Positions 43,876 through 52,276 of a stretch of DNA of 64,000 bases are shown here, one piece after another. The DNA comes from an uncultured Roseibium sp. (lineage in GTDB: Bacteria; Pseudomonadota; Alphaproteobacteria; Rhizobiales; Stappiaceae): NCBI RefSeq assembly GCF_947499295.1, contig NZ_CANMNP010000020.1, positions 62,001 through 126,000 of the forward strand. Reading direction: 5' to 3'. How positions within the stretch are numbered: the first letter of the stretch is position 1; the number at the start of each line of letters is the position of its first letter. Below the pieces are notes generated by a model. That model was not told the origin of the DNA and did no database searches. It saw only the letters and a program-made list of their open reading frames with translations. The position numbers and the translations under genes were made by a program.

Positions 43876-44586
43876 TTATCCGGACCCAGCGGAGCAGTCG
43901 CCGAGGCGAAACCCGACCCCATGTACAGTTTCAATCGCATCTGAACACCCGGCAGCGGTTAGTTTTGCCCGGATGTTTCGAATGTGACTGTCGATGGTTC
44001 GGTCCGAGACGTGAATATTGTCCTTGTAGGCACTTTCCAGTATGCGCTCGCGGGTAAAAACGATCTTGGGCCGGCTCAACAGTGCAGCCAGAATATCGAA
44101 CTCGATAGCCGTGAGGCTGACGCTGGCGTCGCTCACCGTAACCAGGCGTTGATCCTTCTCCAGCAACACAATGCCATGAGACATCGATGCTTCCGCCAAT
44201 GAAGGTTCCTTGGGAGAAACGCCATAGCGTTTCAAAATGGCACCAACCCTGGCAATCAGTTCGCGCGGGCTGAATGGCTTGGTGACATAGTCATCGGCAC
44301 CGAGCTCCAGCCCGACGATTCGATCTATTTCGTCGTCGCGTGCGGAAAGAAACAGGATCGGCACATCCGTGCTTCGCCGAAGGTGTCGACACACATCCAG
44401 CCCGTCCATTTCGGGCAGACCGATATCCAGAACGATCAGCGCAGGGTCCAGAAGGCTGGTTTTGTCAATCGCCTCCTTGCCGTCAGCTGCCGTTTCAAAT
44501 GCGTAAGAAGCCTTTTGAAGCGCGAAACAGATCACTTCACGAATATTGGGATCGTCGTCGACGACAAGAATGGTTTTGCTTGGCAA
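43876..44586 (-). CDS. OmpR-family response regulator, CreB-like
   Basis: The 236-residue protein has a receiver domain with the phosphoacceptor Asp54 in LIVLDIGLPEMDG and Lys in TKPFSPREL, then an OmpR-type winged helix (about 135-230: EFDILAALLSRPKIVFTRERIL, VSDRTIDSHIRNIRAKL). I propose a TTG start at 44586, since GGGAAG lies 6 bases upstream and the receiver begins 3 residues later; earlier in-frame codons give a long unlike-protein tail. It leads the operon with the kinase. Confidence 0.92.
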   Translation of the reverse strand: MPSKTILVVDDDPNIREVICFALQKASYAFETAADGKEAIDKTSLLDPALIVLDIGLPEMDGLDVCRHLRRSTDVPILFLSARDDEIDRIVGLELGADDYVTKPFSPRELIARVGAILKRYGVSPKEPSLAEASMSHGIVLLEKDQRLVTVSDASVSLTAIEFDILAALLSRPKIVFTRERILESAYKDNIHVSDRTIDSHIRNIRAKLTAAGCSDAIETVHGVGFRLGDCSAGSG

Positions 44587-45037
44587 AATTGACTTCCCGA
44601 AAAAGATATTTCCGCAAAATGCAGTGGAATAGTTACAAATAACTAAGGCAAGATCAGGTTTCCAGCCACCAGCCGTCTCGGCGTAGGCTGCGTGGAAGCG
44701 TTTTGTCCATCGTCTGGTTGTCTGGCGAGATCGGCCAGAGGGCCGACAGGGTGCAGCTGCCGTTGCGCGATCGCCAACTTGGCCGGTAAACACAAGGCCG
44801 TTCAATTGAATATCGGGCGAAAAAAGTGGTCTTTGAAGCTGGATATCTCATAGGTCCAGCGTGGCGACTTGGGCTGCAGTCGTCCCTGAGACGATGTGCA
44901 GATTTTGCACATTTGTCACCGATCGGGCAATGATGTACAAAATCGGCAGGCACCGCCCTGATAACACGAGAGAGACCCGTTCGTCGGCACCGACCGACCC
45001 GGATTGCTGCTCGTTTGGCCAACACAGTGAGAGTGCC
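44587..45037. promoter_or_regulatory. Divergent region between the response regulator and the VOC gene
   Basis: No gene is supported here; one minus-strand frame of 123 codons lacks a ribosome site and reads as low-quality protein. A 7-base inverted repeat, GATTTTG (44901-44907) and CAAAATC (44938-44944), stands about 95 bases before the VOC start and may be an operator. Confidence 0.35.
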
Positions 45038-45415
45038 ATGTCCGAAACAAGTTCATCCTGCCTGACGCTCGGCCGCATCGCCGCGACTTTGGGTGTCAGC
45101 GACATTGCGCGCGCAAGTTCTCTCTACAGGTCCGTCTTCGGACTGGAGAAAGTCTTCGAAAATGGCAATCCCGTCGGCTTTGTCATCTTGCAAAAGGACG
45201 ATGCCGAGCTGCATCTGACCTTGCAAAAGAACTACAAGGCTCCGCCATTCAATCAGGCGCATATCATGGTTTCAGATGCAGCAGTTGCGTTGCGGGCCTG
45301 TGAAGACAACAAGCTGAGGATCGTCAAGCGGCTCCAGAACAAGGACTATGGCCTGCGCGCCTTTGTCTTTGAAGATCCCGACGGAAACCGCATAGATGTC
45401 GGACAAGCAATCTGA
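45038..45415 (+). CDS. VOC-superfamily (glyoxalase/bleomycin-resistance-like) protein
   Basis: The 125-residue protein has the VOC pattern: LGVSDIARASSLYRSVFGLEKVFE at the start (written in parts: LGVSDIARASSLYR, SVFGLEKVFE) and a C-terminal FVFEDPDGNRIDVGQ with the usual Glu/Asp metal-end motif. The substrate is unknown; resistance or isomerase roles are both known in the family. The ATG at 45038 has GTGAGAG about 6 bases upstream. Confidence 0.83.
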   Translation: MSETSSSCLTLGRIAATLGVSDIARASSLYRSVFGLEKVFENGNPVGFVILQKDDAELHLTLQKNYKAPPFNQAHIMVSDAAVALRACEDNKLRIVKRLQNKDYGLRAFVFEDPDGNRIDVGQAI

Positions 45416-45621
45416 CCTGGGTGCTGCGTATTTTTGACCCAAATACCCGATTTGGTTTTTTGGCCCTGAGCAGCGATGCAGTGAACTGCAGCTCTTCGAA
45501 GATCCTGCGGCATTCCTTGCGCGCGTCCTCACCTCAAGTCAGCTCATCCTTGGCATTGTCCCGGTAACAAAACGCGCTAGCTCTCTTTGAAACCGAAGGC
45601 CAGAGCCCTTGAGAGGACGCG

Positions 45622-46206
45622 ATGAAAAAACTGCTTGGAAGCCTGTTTGCCATTTCGATCGCAGCAACCCCTGCACTTGCAGAGCCACATCGCTATGAAC
45701 TCGACCCGGAACACACAACAATCGCCTTCATGGTCGATCATCTGGGCTATGCCGACACGCTTGGCGTGTTCTTGGATTTCGCAGGCAGCTTCAGCTACGA
45801 CATGGAGACGCAGACACTCACTGACGTAGAAATCACCGTCAATACCAAGAGCGTCGAATCATTCAACGAAGCCCGGGACAATCACGTTCGCAACAAGGAT
45901 TTTCTGAACGTTGCAGAGTTTCCAGTCATGACATTCACGGCGTCGGAGGGAACCCCCTCCAGCGAGACGGCCGGCACGATTGAGGGCGAGCTTGAGCTGC
46001 TCGGGCAAAAGCACCCGCTTAAGCTTGAGGTGACCCTCAACAAGGCGGCGAACTACCCGTTCGGACATAGCCGCTTCACGCTCGGGATCAGCGCACGCGG
46101 GACGGTCATCCGTAGCCAATACGGAATGAACTATGCAGTCGACAACGGATTTGTCGGCGATGAAGTCAAACTGATCATCGAGACTGAGGCCATGCGAATG
46201 GAATGA
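45622..46206 (+). CDS. Periplasmic YceI-family protein
   Basis: The 194-residue protein has a signal peptide (MKKLLGSLFAISIAATPALA) and the YceI lipocalin-like barrel: HRYELDPEHTTIAFMVDHLGYA, then VESFNEARDNHVRNKDFLNVAEFPVMTF. YceI barrels bind long isoprenoid chains such as polyprenyl or quinone molecules, and some are induced by acid or osmotic stress. GAGAGGA lies about 6 bases before the ATG. It converges on the duplicated unknown gene, 20 bases from its stop. Confidence 0.93.
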   Translation: MKKLLGSLFAISIAATPALAEPHRYELDPEHTTIAFMVDHLGYADTLGVFLDFAGSFSYDMETQTLTDVEITVNTKSVESFNEARDNHVRNKDFLNVAEFPVMTFTASEGTPSSETAGTIEGELELLGQKHPLKLEVTLNKAANYPFGHSRFTLGISARGTVIRSQYGMNYAVDNGFVGDEVKLIIETEAMRME

Positions 46207-46226
46207 GCGAATGACCGGTCAGAAGG

Positions 46227-47228
46227 TCAGATTGCCTTTTCCATCAGCGGCTTCAAAAGAGGATGAATGTTCGGGCTTTCCTCGCGGATGAACCGCAGCA
46301 GAGATTTCTCGTTCTCGTGCAACACGCCGTCCTGGCCTATACGGTTCACCAACCAGGAAGCCTCTTCTTCCGTGACGATTTCGTTTCGGGCGATTTCCTC
46401 TTCAATCGAAGCGCCTCGTTCAGCATATGCAGACGGCTTGCTCTCATAGGCATCGAGAACCCCGCCAAGGCCTCCACCAATCATTTTCTTGAAAAAACCG
46501 CCAAGTCCGCCATCAATGCCGCCCGGCGTCTCCAGCCAGTTTTCACGGGCCAGTGCGACATCCCGGGAGGGCGGAGTGAAACCCGACATGGCCATCATGT
46601 AGTTGGCAACGGCTTTCACGAAGAGTTCTGACCAGGCCGGGGCGTTTTCAGCCTCGACGGTCGCGTCGTTCAACTCAAACAGGATTTCAGCTTCAGCCCT
46701 GGATATGGCAGAGCCGCGGCTGCCAGAACCTGCATAAAGCACCCTGCGCAGCAATTCGACTTCAGCATCGCCGATAACACCCGGTTTCAGTTGCCCACCG
46801 GAACGTGTGGCGCCACGCCCGGTCAAGACGCTGTCCTTGACTGTGTTCAAAGCAAACAACTCAAGGCCTTCAGGCACTTCGCGCGCTTTCTCAAGCACAT
46901 GCAAAACCGCATCCAGTTCGGTTGCCGAACACACCTTGCCGTCTGCGGTGATCTGACCGATCAGCCAGTCGGCATTGTCATTTGAAACGTAGCCCTGAGG
47001 ACTGGCCTGATTGACGAGAATGTCGGCAATCGCCTCGGGAAAGAGCACAAACCACGCCTCGCAAAGATCGGGCGACGCGTTGTTCAGGTGAAAGAGTGCC
47101 GCGCCCTCTTCCAGCGACACAGCCATATCGCCGTAGATATATCTGCGCAACGTGACGACATCGTCTTCACTGACGCGTCTTTCGGCAATCTTTGCCGCAA
47201 CGAAGTCGTTCAATCCTGGCTTGGCCAT
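46227..47228 (-). CDS. Protein of unknown function built from a two-part internal duplication
   Basis: I do not recognise a family for this 333-residue acidic protein. It is internally duplicated. Module A is seen as VVTLRRYIYGDMAVSLEEGAALFHLN (quoted in parts: LRRYIYGDMAVS, EEGAALFHLN) and again as LLRRVLYAGSGS with RAEAEILFELND, each followed by AWFVLF / AWSELF. Module B is seen as NDNADWLIGQITADGKV and EEEASWLVNRIGQDGVLHENE. The second set is joined by a Gly-rich linker (GGIDGGLGGFFKKMIGGGLGG). Each module has EF-hand or TerB-like spacing but no clear calcium loop. There is no signal peptide. A terminator separates it from the upstream EF-hand gene. Confidence 0.8.
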   Translation of the reverse strand: MAKPGLNDFVAAKIAERRVSEDDVVTLRRYIYGDMAVSLEEGAALFHLNNASPDLCEAWFVLFPEAIADILVNQASPQGYVSNDNADWLIGQITADGKVCSATELDAVLHVLEKAREVPEGLELFALNTVKDSVLTGRGATRSGGQLKPGVIGDAEVELLRRVLYAGSGSRGSAISRAEAEILFELNDATVEAENAPAWSELFVKAVANYMMAMSGFTPPSRDVALARENWLETPGGIDGGLGGFFKKMIGGGLGGVLDAYESKPSAYAERGASIEEEIARNEIVTEEEASWLVNRIGQDGVLHENEKSLLRFIREESPNIHPLLKPLMEKAI

Positions 47229-47300
47229 GGTGATCTCCCAATTTTGACGCGCGGACTATCGCGGGAAAATCTTGAGATTCACGTAACACGGGCAAAATCA

Positions 47301-47334
47301 GTCAAAAGGGGGAGCCGCAATTGCGGCTCCCCCT
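47301..47334 (-). terminator. Rho-independent terminator after the EF-hand gene
   Basis: A perfect 13-14 base stem (AGGGGGAGCCGCAA and complement) is followed on the minus strand by TTTTGAC. It stands about 70 bases after the EF-hand stop. Confidence 0.9.
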
Positions 47335-47401
47335 CTGTCCCCCCGCGGGTGTGGGTAGGAAGTGCGGGGAAATTCTGACAGACCATTTGATCAGAAGCGA
47401 C

Positions 47402-48370
47402 TTATCCTCGCTGCTGTTTGCCGTGGCCCCGGCCTTTTCCCTTCATTTTCTTGCCGCCTTTGAAGTCGGCCTTGGTGATCACGCCATCCTTGTTTCGGTC
47501 AGCGCGATCCATCAGACGGTCAAGGCGCTTTCCATGCTCTTCGGCTGTGACACCAAGACTTCCGTCGGCATCGGCACGCTGGAACATGTCGACGATGCGG
47601 TTCTCATTGACCGACATCCAGATCGGCCCGAAGTCTTCCAGGGTGAACGATCCGCTTCCGCTCGTGTCGGCAAGTGAAAACAATTCAGCACGCTTTGCAT
47701 CAAAGTCTTCACGGGTGACGGATCCATCTCCATCCGTATCAAATAGGCTCAGGAACATCCGGCCGGAACCGCCTCGTCCGTGCCCGCCACGACGTCCGCC
47801 GCGTTCGCCGCGCTCAGCCCGTTGGCCGCCTTCGCCAGCATTCTGTCCCCGTTGACCGCGGACACGTTCAACTGTGCCGTTTCCATCACGGTCAAGCCGG
47901 TTGAAAAGACGGTTGGCGGCTGCATCGTATTCTGCCTGTGTCACCGTACCGTCGCCGTCCGTATCCAGGAACTGGAACGCACGGACCATGCGATCGTTCG
48001 ATCGGGTCAGGAATTCAGCCTTGAATTCTTCCAGGCTGATTTCGCCGTTTCCATCGGTATCCGCTGCTGCGAAGTTCTCAGACCGGACTTCGGCGATCTC
48101 TTCAGCTGTAATAACTCCATCCTTGTCCACGTCAAAACGCTCAAACAGGCGTTCGGCACGGCGTTCACCCCCGCGATGGCCCCGGCCCCAGCCGCGACCG
48201 CTTCGCTCACCCTTGTGGGCCATGCGCTCGCCGACCGGCTGTTGAATTTCTTTGCCCCCGTCCCCCGATGCAGGGCCACTCTGGGCAGACGCAGACATGC
48301 CGGCGGTTAGCGCGGTGCCCGCGACGCTCGCAGCCAGGGCGGCAATTGCAATCTTCTTGAACGGTTTCAT
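47402..48370 (-). CDS. Secreted protein with eight EF-hand-like loops
   Basis: The 322-residue protein has a signal peptide (first 29 residues, ending ASAQ) and eight EF-hand-type calcium loops: DVDKDGVITAEE, DTDGNGEISLEE, DTDGDGTVTQAE, DRDGNGTVERV, DTDGDGSVTRED, DTSGSGSFTLED, DADGSLGVTAEE and DRNKDGVITKAD. The loops are joined by Gly/Arg/His-rich linkers, and the C-terminus is Lys/Gly/His-rich. Loop 4 is interrupted in its last positions and loops 6-7 are degenerate. It should bind calcium, perhaps other divalent ions via the His/Gly tracts, in the periplasm. It is divergent from a two-component system that likely controls it. Confidence 0.9.
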   Translation of the reverse strand: MKPFKKIAIAALAASVAGTALTAGMSASAQSGPASGDGGKEIQQPVGERMAHKGERSGRGWGRGHRGGERRAERLFERFDVDKDGVITAEEIAEVRSENFAAADTDGNGEISLEEFKAEFLTRSNDRMVRAFQFLDTDGDGTVTQAEYDAAANRLFNRLDRDGNGTVERVRGQRGQNAGEGGQRAERGERGGRRGGHGRGGSGRMFLSLFDTDGDGSVTREDFDAKRAELFSLADTSGSGSFTLEDFGPIWMSVNENRIVDMFQRADADGSLGVTAEEHGKRLDRLMDRADRNKDGVITKADFKGGKKMKGKGRGHGKQQRG

Positions 48371-48415
48371 TCCAACAACTCCTTGTTCGTTGATGAGCTG
48401 AACGTAGGAAGCAAT

Positions 48416-48481
48416 TGTCGCAGGAATACCCTTCTATGCGGCTCGAAGTGTCGCCAACTGTCCCGTTTGGCCCCTGCGACA
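48416..48481. promoter_or_regulatory. Inverted repeat with TGTCGC motifs between EF-hand gene and two-component operon
   Basis: TGTCGCAGG (48416-48424) and its exact complement CCTGCGACA (48473-48481) lie 48 bases apart. A third TGTCGCC sits near 48449. These repeats in the 228-base divergent region are good candidates for the response-regulator binding sites. Confidence 0.55.
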
Positions 48482-48598
48482 CACTTTGATACAAACTCGG
48501 CTCGCACGTGGGTGCGCTTGTTATTATTTAGGCTTTAGACACAATGAAGTGGCGGATGGATACCAACCACGGGACCCGCCGCCAAACCGGAGACAAAC

Positions 48599-49327
48599 GT
48601 GAGCGACCCGAGCCCGCATATTCTGGTGGTCGACGACCACCGCGACATTCGTGAAACGCTGGCCCGCTATCTGATCAAGAACGGCATGCGTGCAACGAGC
48701 GCGGAAAATGCCGCGCATGCGCGCAAGGCATTGAAAGCGGCATCCATAGATCTCGTCGTTCTGGACATCATGATGCCCGGAGAAGACGGACTGTCGCTGT
48801 GCCGGCACCTTGTTGAAACAGGCTCCTTGCCGGTGATCCTGCTAACTGCCATGGCCGACGACACTGATCGGGTCATTGGACTGGAAATAGGCGCGGACGA
48901 TTATGTCACCAAACCGTTCAACCCGCGGGAGCTTCTTGCCCGGATTCGGGCCGTGCTCAGGCGAACGTCACTGGTACCAAAGGAGCGGGATCCGATTGAA
49001 CAGGAGTTGCTGTCTTTTGACGGCTGGTCGCTCAATGTTTCTCGCCGTGAGCTGATGGACCCTGAAGGCGTGACCGTTGCGCTTTCAAGCGGCGAATTCC
49101 AGCTGCTCTGCGCATTCCTGAAACGGCCGAAGATGGTTCTCAATCGAGACCAGTTGCTCGACCTCACCACGGGACGTACACCGGCGGTTTTCGACAGGTC
49201 CATCGACAATCAGGTGTCGCGCCTGCGCAGGAAGATAGAAACAGATCCCAAAGACCCGAAACTGATCAAGACAGTCTGGGGCGGTGGATACATGTTTACC
49301 GCTGAAGTCAAAGACGGGACCGCATGA
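48599..49327 (+). CDS. OmpR-family response regulator
   Basis: The 242-residue protein has a receiver with acidic pocket VVDDH, phosphoacceptor Asp56 in LVVLDIMMPGEDG and Lys in TKPFNPREL. The winged-helix output domain follows (about 140-235: EFQLLCAFLKRPKMVLNRDQLL, FDRSIDNQVSRLRRKIE). It starts with GTG, with GGAG 7 bases upstream. The kinase start overlaps its stop (ATGA at 49324-49327), so expression is coupled. The EF-hand gene lies divergently upstream and is the likely target. Confidence 0.95.
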   Translation: MSDPSPHILVVDDHRDIRETLARYLIKNGMRATSAENAAHARKALKAASIDLVVLDIMMPGEDGLSLCRHLVETGSLPVILLTAMADDTDRVIGLEIGADDYVTKPFNPRELLARIRAVLRRTSLVPKERDPIEQELLSFDGWSLNVSRRELMDPEGVTVALSSGEFQLLCAFLKRPKMVLNRDQLLDLTTGRTPAVFDRSIDNQVSRLRRKIETDPKDPKLIKTVWGGGYMFTAEVKDGTA

Positions 49328-50760
49328 GCGCTTCTCAACGCATTAAAACAACGCTCTACCGGCTATGGCCCAAATCAATTGCCGCGCAATTGATTGTACT
49401 GCTCCTGGCAGCAATCGTTGCCGCGCAGGCACTCAGTGTATGGATTTTCCATGATGAGCGCCGCATCACCATGGTTGCCGCTGCACGGGACAATCTCCTG
49501 TCGAGAGCCATCTCGATCGCGACGTTGCTTGAAGAGACCCCTGAGGAGCTTCAACAGAAGATCCTCGACGCAAGCAGCAGCCGGTATGCCATTTTCTGGA
49601 TTGGGGACACCCCTCTCGCATCGAAGCCCGGCGCCTCCCGGTTCGAGCAGCGGCTGCAAGGTTACATCAACAACAGGCTCGGGAGCGATTACATCGCGCA
49701 TATCAACATACACGCGGACGAAAAACGGGGGCCGCGTGACCGTGACAGGAATGCCGACGGGAACCCGAGCTGGCGTGATGTTCCCAAGGGGGAAAGGCCC
49801 CCCAACCTCAAACGGATCATGAACAAGCCTGAAGATCTGTCGCTTTCCATTCAGCAAGCCGATGGCCGCTGGCTGAATGTTGCAACCAGTTATCGCCCTC
49901 CCAAGGGGGCCATCATACCGCTTTTGGTGCAACTCGGCCTAACGGCTTTGGCAGCCGTCTTGATCATTGGGTTCGCGGTTCGTCGAGTTACGAGACCGCT
50001 GAAGGATCTGGCCGTGTCAGCCGAGAAGCTCGGCCGAGGCGAAGACCTTGAAGCGCTCAAGCCCACTGGGCCGAAGGAAGTGCGTGCTCTCACAAGTTCT
50101 TTCAACGACATGCAGGATCGACTGACACGCTTTGTCAAAGACCGGACCCGCATGCTGGCGGCCATCAGCCACGACCTCAGGACTCCCATCACGTCGCTTC
50201 GGATAAGGGCCGAGTTTATCGATGATGACGAGAACCGGGAAAAGATGATCGAGACACTGGAAGAAATGGCGGCGATGACCGAGGCCACGCTGCGCTTTGC
50301 CAGCGATGAGGCCAATGCAGAACCTGCCGAGAAAGCCGATCTCGGGGCAATGCTGGAGGCCCTTGCCGGTGACCAGGAAGATATGGGCAATGCCTGCAGC
50401 GTGAAAACCAGTGGAACCATCATTTTGTCTTGCCGTCCCGTTGCCATGCGGCGTGCACTCCGAAACCTGATCGAAAACGGAATACGCTACGGCAATGCTG
50501 TAACGATCAAAACCGAACTAAGTGGTGACGACGTGCTTGTTTCCATTCGCGACAAGGGACCTGGAATTCCGGAAGACAGACTGAATGACGTCTTCGAGCC
50601 GTTTGTCAGACTCGAAGAATCCCGCAGCGAGGAAACCGGAGGCATCGGTCTCGGACTTTCCATCACCCGCTCGATCATCCACGCCCATGGCGGGACGATC
50701 AGCTTGCACAACCATCCCGAAGGCGGGCTGGTCGCTGAACTGCGTTTGCCTTTGGGGTAA
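49324..50760 (+). CDS. EnvZ-like sensor histidine kinase
   Basis: The 478-residue kinase has two membrane helices (about 20-42 and 198-218), a periplasmic domain of about 155 residues with a charged, Asp/Arg-rich stretch (EKRGPRDRDRNADGNPSW) that could bind metal ions, a HAMP domain (about 219-271), and the phosphoacceptor His283 in AAISHDLRTPITS. The ATPase core shows NLIENGIRYG and GGIGLGLSI. The acidic periplasmic stretch and the EF-hand neighbour suggest a divalent-cation signal, which is inference only. A heptamer repeat follows the stop by about 60 bases. Confidence 0.94.
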   Translation: MSASQRIKTTLYRLWPKSIAAQLIVLLLAAIVAAQALSVWIFHDERRITMVAAARDNLLSRAISIATLLEETPEELQQKILDASSSRYAIFWIGDTPLASKPGASRFEQRLQGYINNRLGSDYIAHINIHADEKRGPRDRDRNADGNPSWRDVPKGERPPNLKRIMNKPEDLSLSIQQADGRWLNVATSYRPPKGAIIPLLVQLGLTALAAVLIIGFAVRRVTRPLKDLAVSAEKLGRGEDLEALKPTGPKEVRALTSSFNDMQDRLTRFVKDRTRMLAAISHDLRTPITSLRIRAEFIDDDENREKMIETLEEMAAMTEATLRFASDEANAEPAEKADLGAMLEALAGDQEDMGNACSVKTSGTIILSCRPVAMRRALRNLIENGIRYGNAVTIKTELSGDDVLVSIRDKGPGIPEDRLNDVFEPFVRLEESRSEETGGIGLGLSITRSIIHAHGGTISLHNHPEGGLVAELRLPLG

Positions 50761-51062
50761 ACTCCTTTGAACAGGTTCAAGTTCTTTTGATACCGCAGCC
50801 GAACCCAATTCCTGAGTTCTGTAGTCTGTAGTCTGTAGTCTGTAGTCTGTAGTCTGTAGTCTGTAGTCTGTAGTCTGTAGTCTGTAGTCTGTAGATTTTG
50901 TAAATCCTGCAAATCTGCAACATGAGCTGAAAAACCACCGAAACACACGTTTTATCTGCACCAGCGAATTCAATTTGCGTAGTCTAGCGATGCACAACCG
51001 GGCACACGGTGCCGGAACTCACGCACGATCTTTTTGACCTGAGACTCTAGAAATACACCCCC
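50761..51062. other. Gap between kinase and methyltransferase, holding the heptamer repeat
   Basis: These 302 bases hold no supported gene. The main content is the tandem heptamer; the flanks look ordinary. Frames that run through the repeat give only a seven-residue cycle and are artefacts. Confidence 0.6.
50821..50894. repeat. Heptanucleotide tandem repeat, (GTAGTCT)10
   Basis: Ten perfect copies of GTAGTCT are followed by a partial GTAG. The tract lies between two genes, about 60 bases after the kinase stop and about 170 bases before the methyltransferase start. Such perfect repeats can change copy number by slippage. Confidence 0.97.
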
Positions 51063-51800
51063 ATGGAAACCTTCGATCCCGAAACATTTGGTTTGCTGAA
51101 TGCGCATGACTACGACGAGCGCAACGATCCTGGTACGACCGAGGCAGAAGTCGCCCTGATCCAGGAGATCGCGGGATCAGGTGATGTCCTTGAACTCGCA
51201 ATTGGCACAGGTCGCGTGGCAGTCCCATTGGCTCAGGCAGGTGTCAACATATCGGGTATTGAAGCTTCGCAGCCAATGGTCGACAAGCTGCGGGAAAAAC
51301 CTGCTGGAAGAGACATACCCGTGGTGATTGGCGATATTGCCGAGGTTTCTATTGATGGAATGTTCGACCACATCTTTTTGGTGTTCAATACACTCTTTAA
51401 TCTTCAGACGCAGCGTGAACAGATCCGGTGTTTTGAGAATGTCTCCAAGAGATTAAGGGAGAAAGGCACCTTCCTGGTCTCAGCCTTCGTCCCAGATTTC
51501 AATGCCTTTCAAAGTCATCAGCGAGTTGGAATTCGTCAGATGCGACAGGATTCTGTTTGGCTGGACGCCTGCCAGCACGATCCAGTCGATCAGATATTGG
51601 AGTTTCAGCGAATTCACTTGAAGGAAGACGGACTGCGCCTTGTTCCACTGCGCCTGCGATATGTCTGGCCTTCAGAAATGGACCTCATGGCTCGACTCGC
51701 CGGGCTGCGTCTCAAGTCGCGATGGGGAGGTTGGGACCGGTCAGAGTTTGACGCAGCCAGCAAAATGCATGTCTCGGTATTCGAAAAAGCTCACGCCTAG
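51063..51800 (+). CDS. Class I SAM-dependent methyltransferase
   Basis: The 245-residue protein has motif I VLELAIGTGRVAVPLA and a following acidic end of strand 2 (GIEASQPMVD), plus motif II-like GDIAEV and IFLVFNTLFNL. The C-terminal third is less familiar. The substrate is unknown. No clear ribosome site stands before the ATG at 51063. It converges on the cupin gene, with 24 bases between stops, and the heptamer repeat lies upstream. Confidence 0.83.
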   Translation: METFDPETFGLLNAHDYDERNDPGTTEAEVALIQEIAGSGDVLELAIGTGRVAVPLAQAGVNISGIEASQPMVDKLREKPAGRDIPVVIGDIAEVSIDGMFDHIFLVFNTLFNLQTQREQIRCFENVSKRLREKGTFLVSAFVPDFNAFQSHQRVGIRQMRQDSVWLDACQHDPVDQILEFQRIHLKEDGLRLVPLRLRYVWPSEMDLMARLAGLRLKSRWGGWDRSEFDAASKMHVSVFEKAHA

Positions 51801-51824
51801 GCGCTGCATCTCAAGTCGCAACAC

Positions 51825-52247
51825 CTACCGCCGCGCTTCAATGCCGCCTGCGTATGTCGCGTCGTCGACAGCTTCCAGCCACTCGGCGACAGACCCGTCC
51901 AACTCTTCCTGAATGGCCAGATGTACCATGGCGGTGGTGGGTCCAGCGCCGTGCCAGTGCTTGACACCCGGTGGGATCCAAACGACATCGCCCGGCAATA
52001 TGGATAGCTTTTCCTGACCCCAGACATGGACAAAGCCGGCACCTTCGAGAATGTGCAGGGTCTGTCCAAGCGGATGAGTGTGCCAATGAGTGCGCGCCTT
52101 CGGCTCAAATGTCACCCTAAGGGCACGGACCCGTGCCGGTGCAGGCGCTTCGATCACCTGGTCCTGCCAGACAGAGCCGGTAAAATACTCTGGATTGGCA
52201 CGTTTGGTCGGCCGCGATCCAGCCTCAAAAACGGTTAGGACACTCAT
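51825..52247 (-). CDS. Cupin-domain protein
   Basis: The 140-residue protein has both cupin motifs: THWHTHPLGQTLHILEGAGFV with HWHTH metal ligands, and IPPGVKHWHGA with the last His. This pattern fits small metal-binding cupins such as carboxymuconolactone-decarboxylase-linked or quercetinase-like proteins. The ribosome site AAGGAGGT is nearly perfect and stands 3-4 bases before the ATG. It is the last of four minus-strand genes (NIPSNAP, ABM, EamA, cupin). Confidence 0.88.
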   Translation of the reverse strand: MSVLTVFEAGSRPTKRANPEYFTGSVWQDQVIEAPAPARVRALRVTFEPKARTHWHTHPLGQTLHILEGAGFVHVWGQEKLSILPGDVVWIPPGVKHWHGAGPTTAMVHLAIQEELDGSVAEWLEAVDDATYAGGIEARR

Positions 52248-52276
52248 GACACCTCCTTATCAGGCGGCAATACACT

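Noticed and set aside
44654..45025. Minus-strand frame of 123 codons in the gap before the VOC gene
   Set aside because: No ribosome site, Arg/Cys-rich composition and no recognisable motif.
50821..50894. CRISPR-like array
   Set aside because: Repeats are 7 bases without spacers, so this is a simple tandem repeat.
50487..50997. Frames with repeated TDYRLQT residues
   Set aside because: They only translate the heptamer DNA repeat and run into the kinase gene from the opposite strand.
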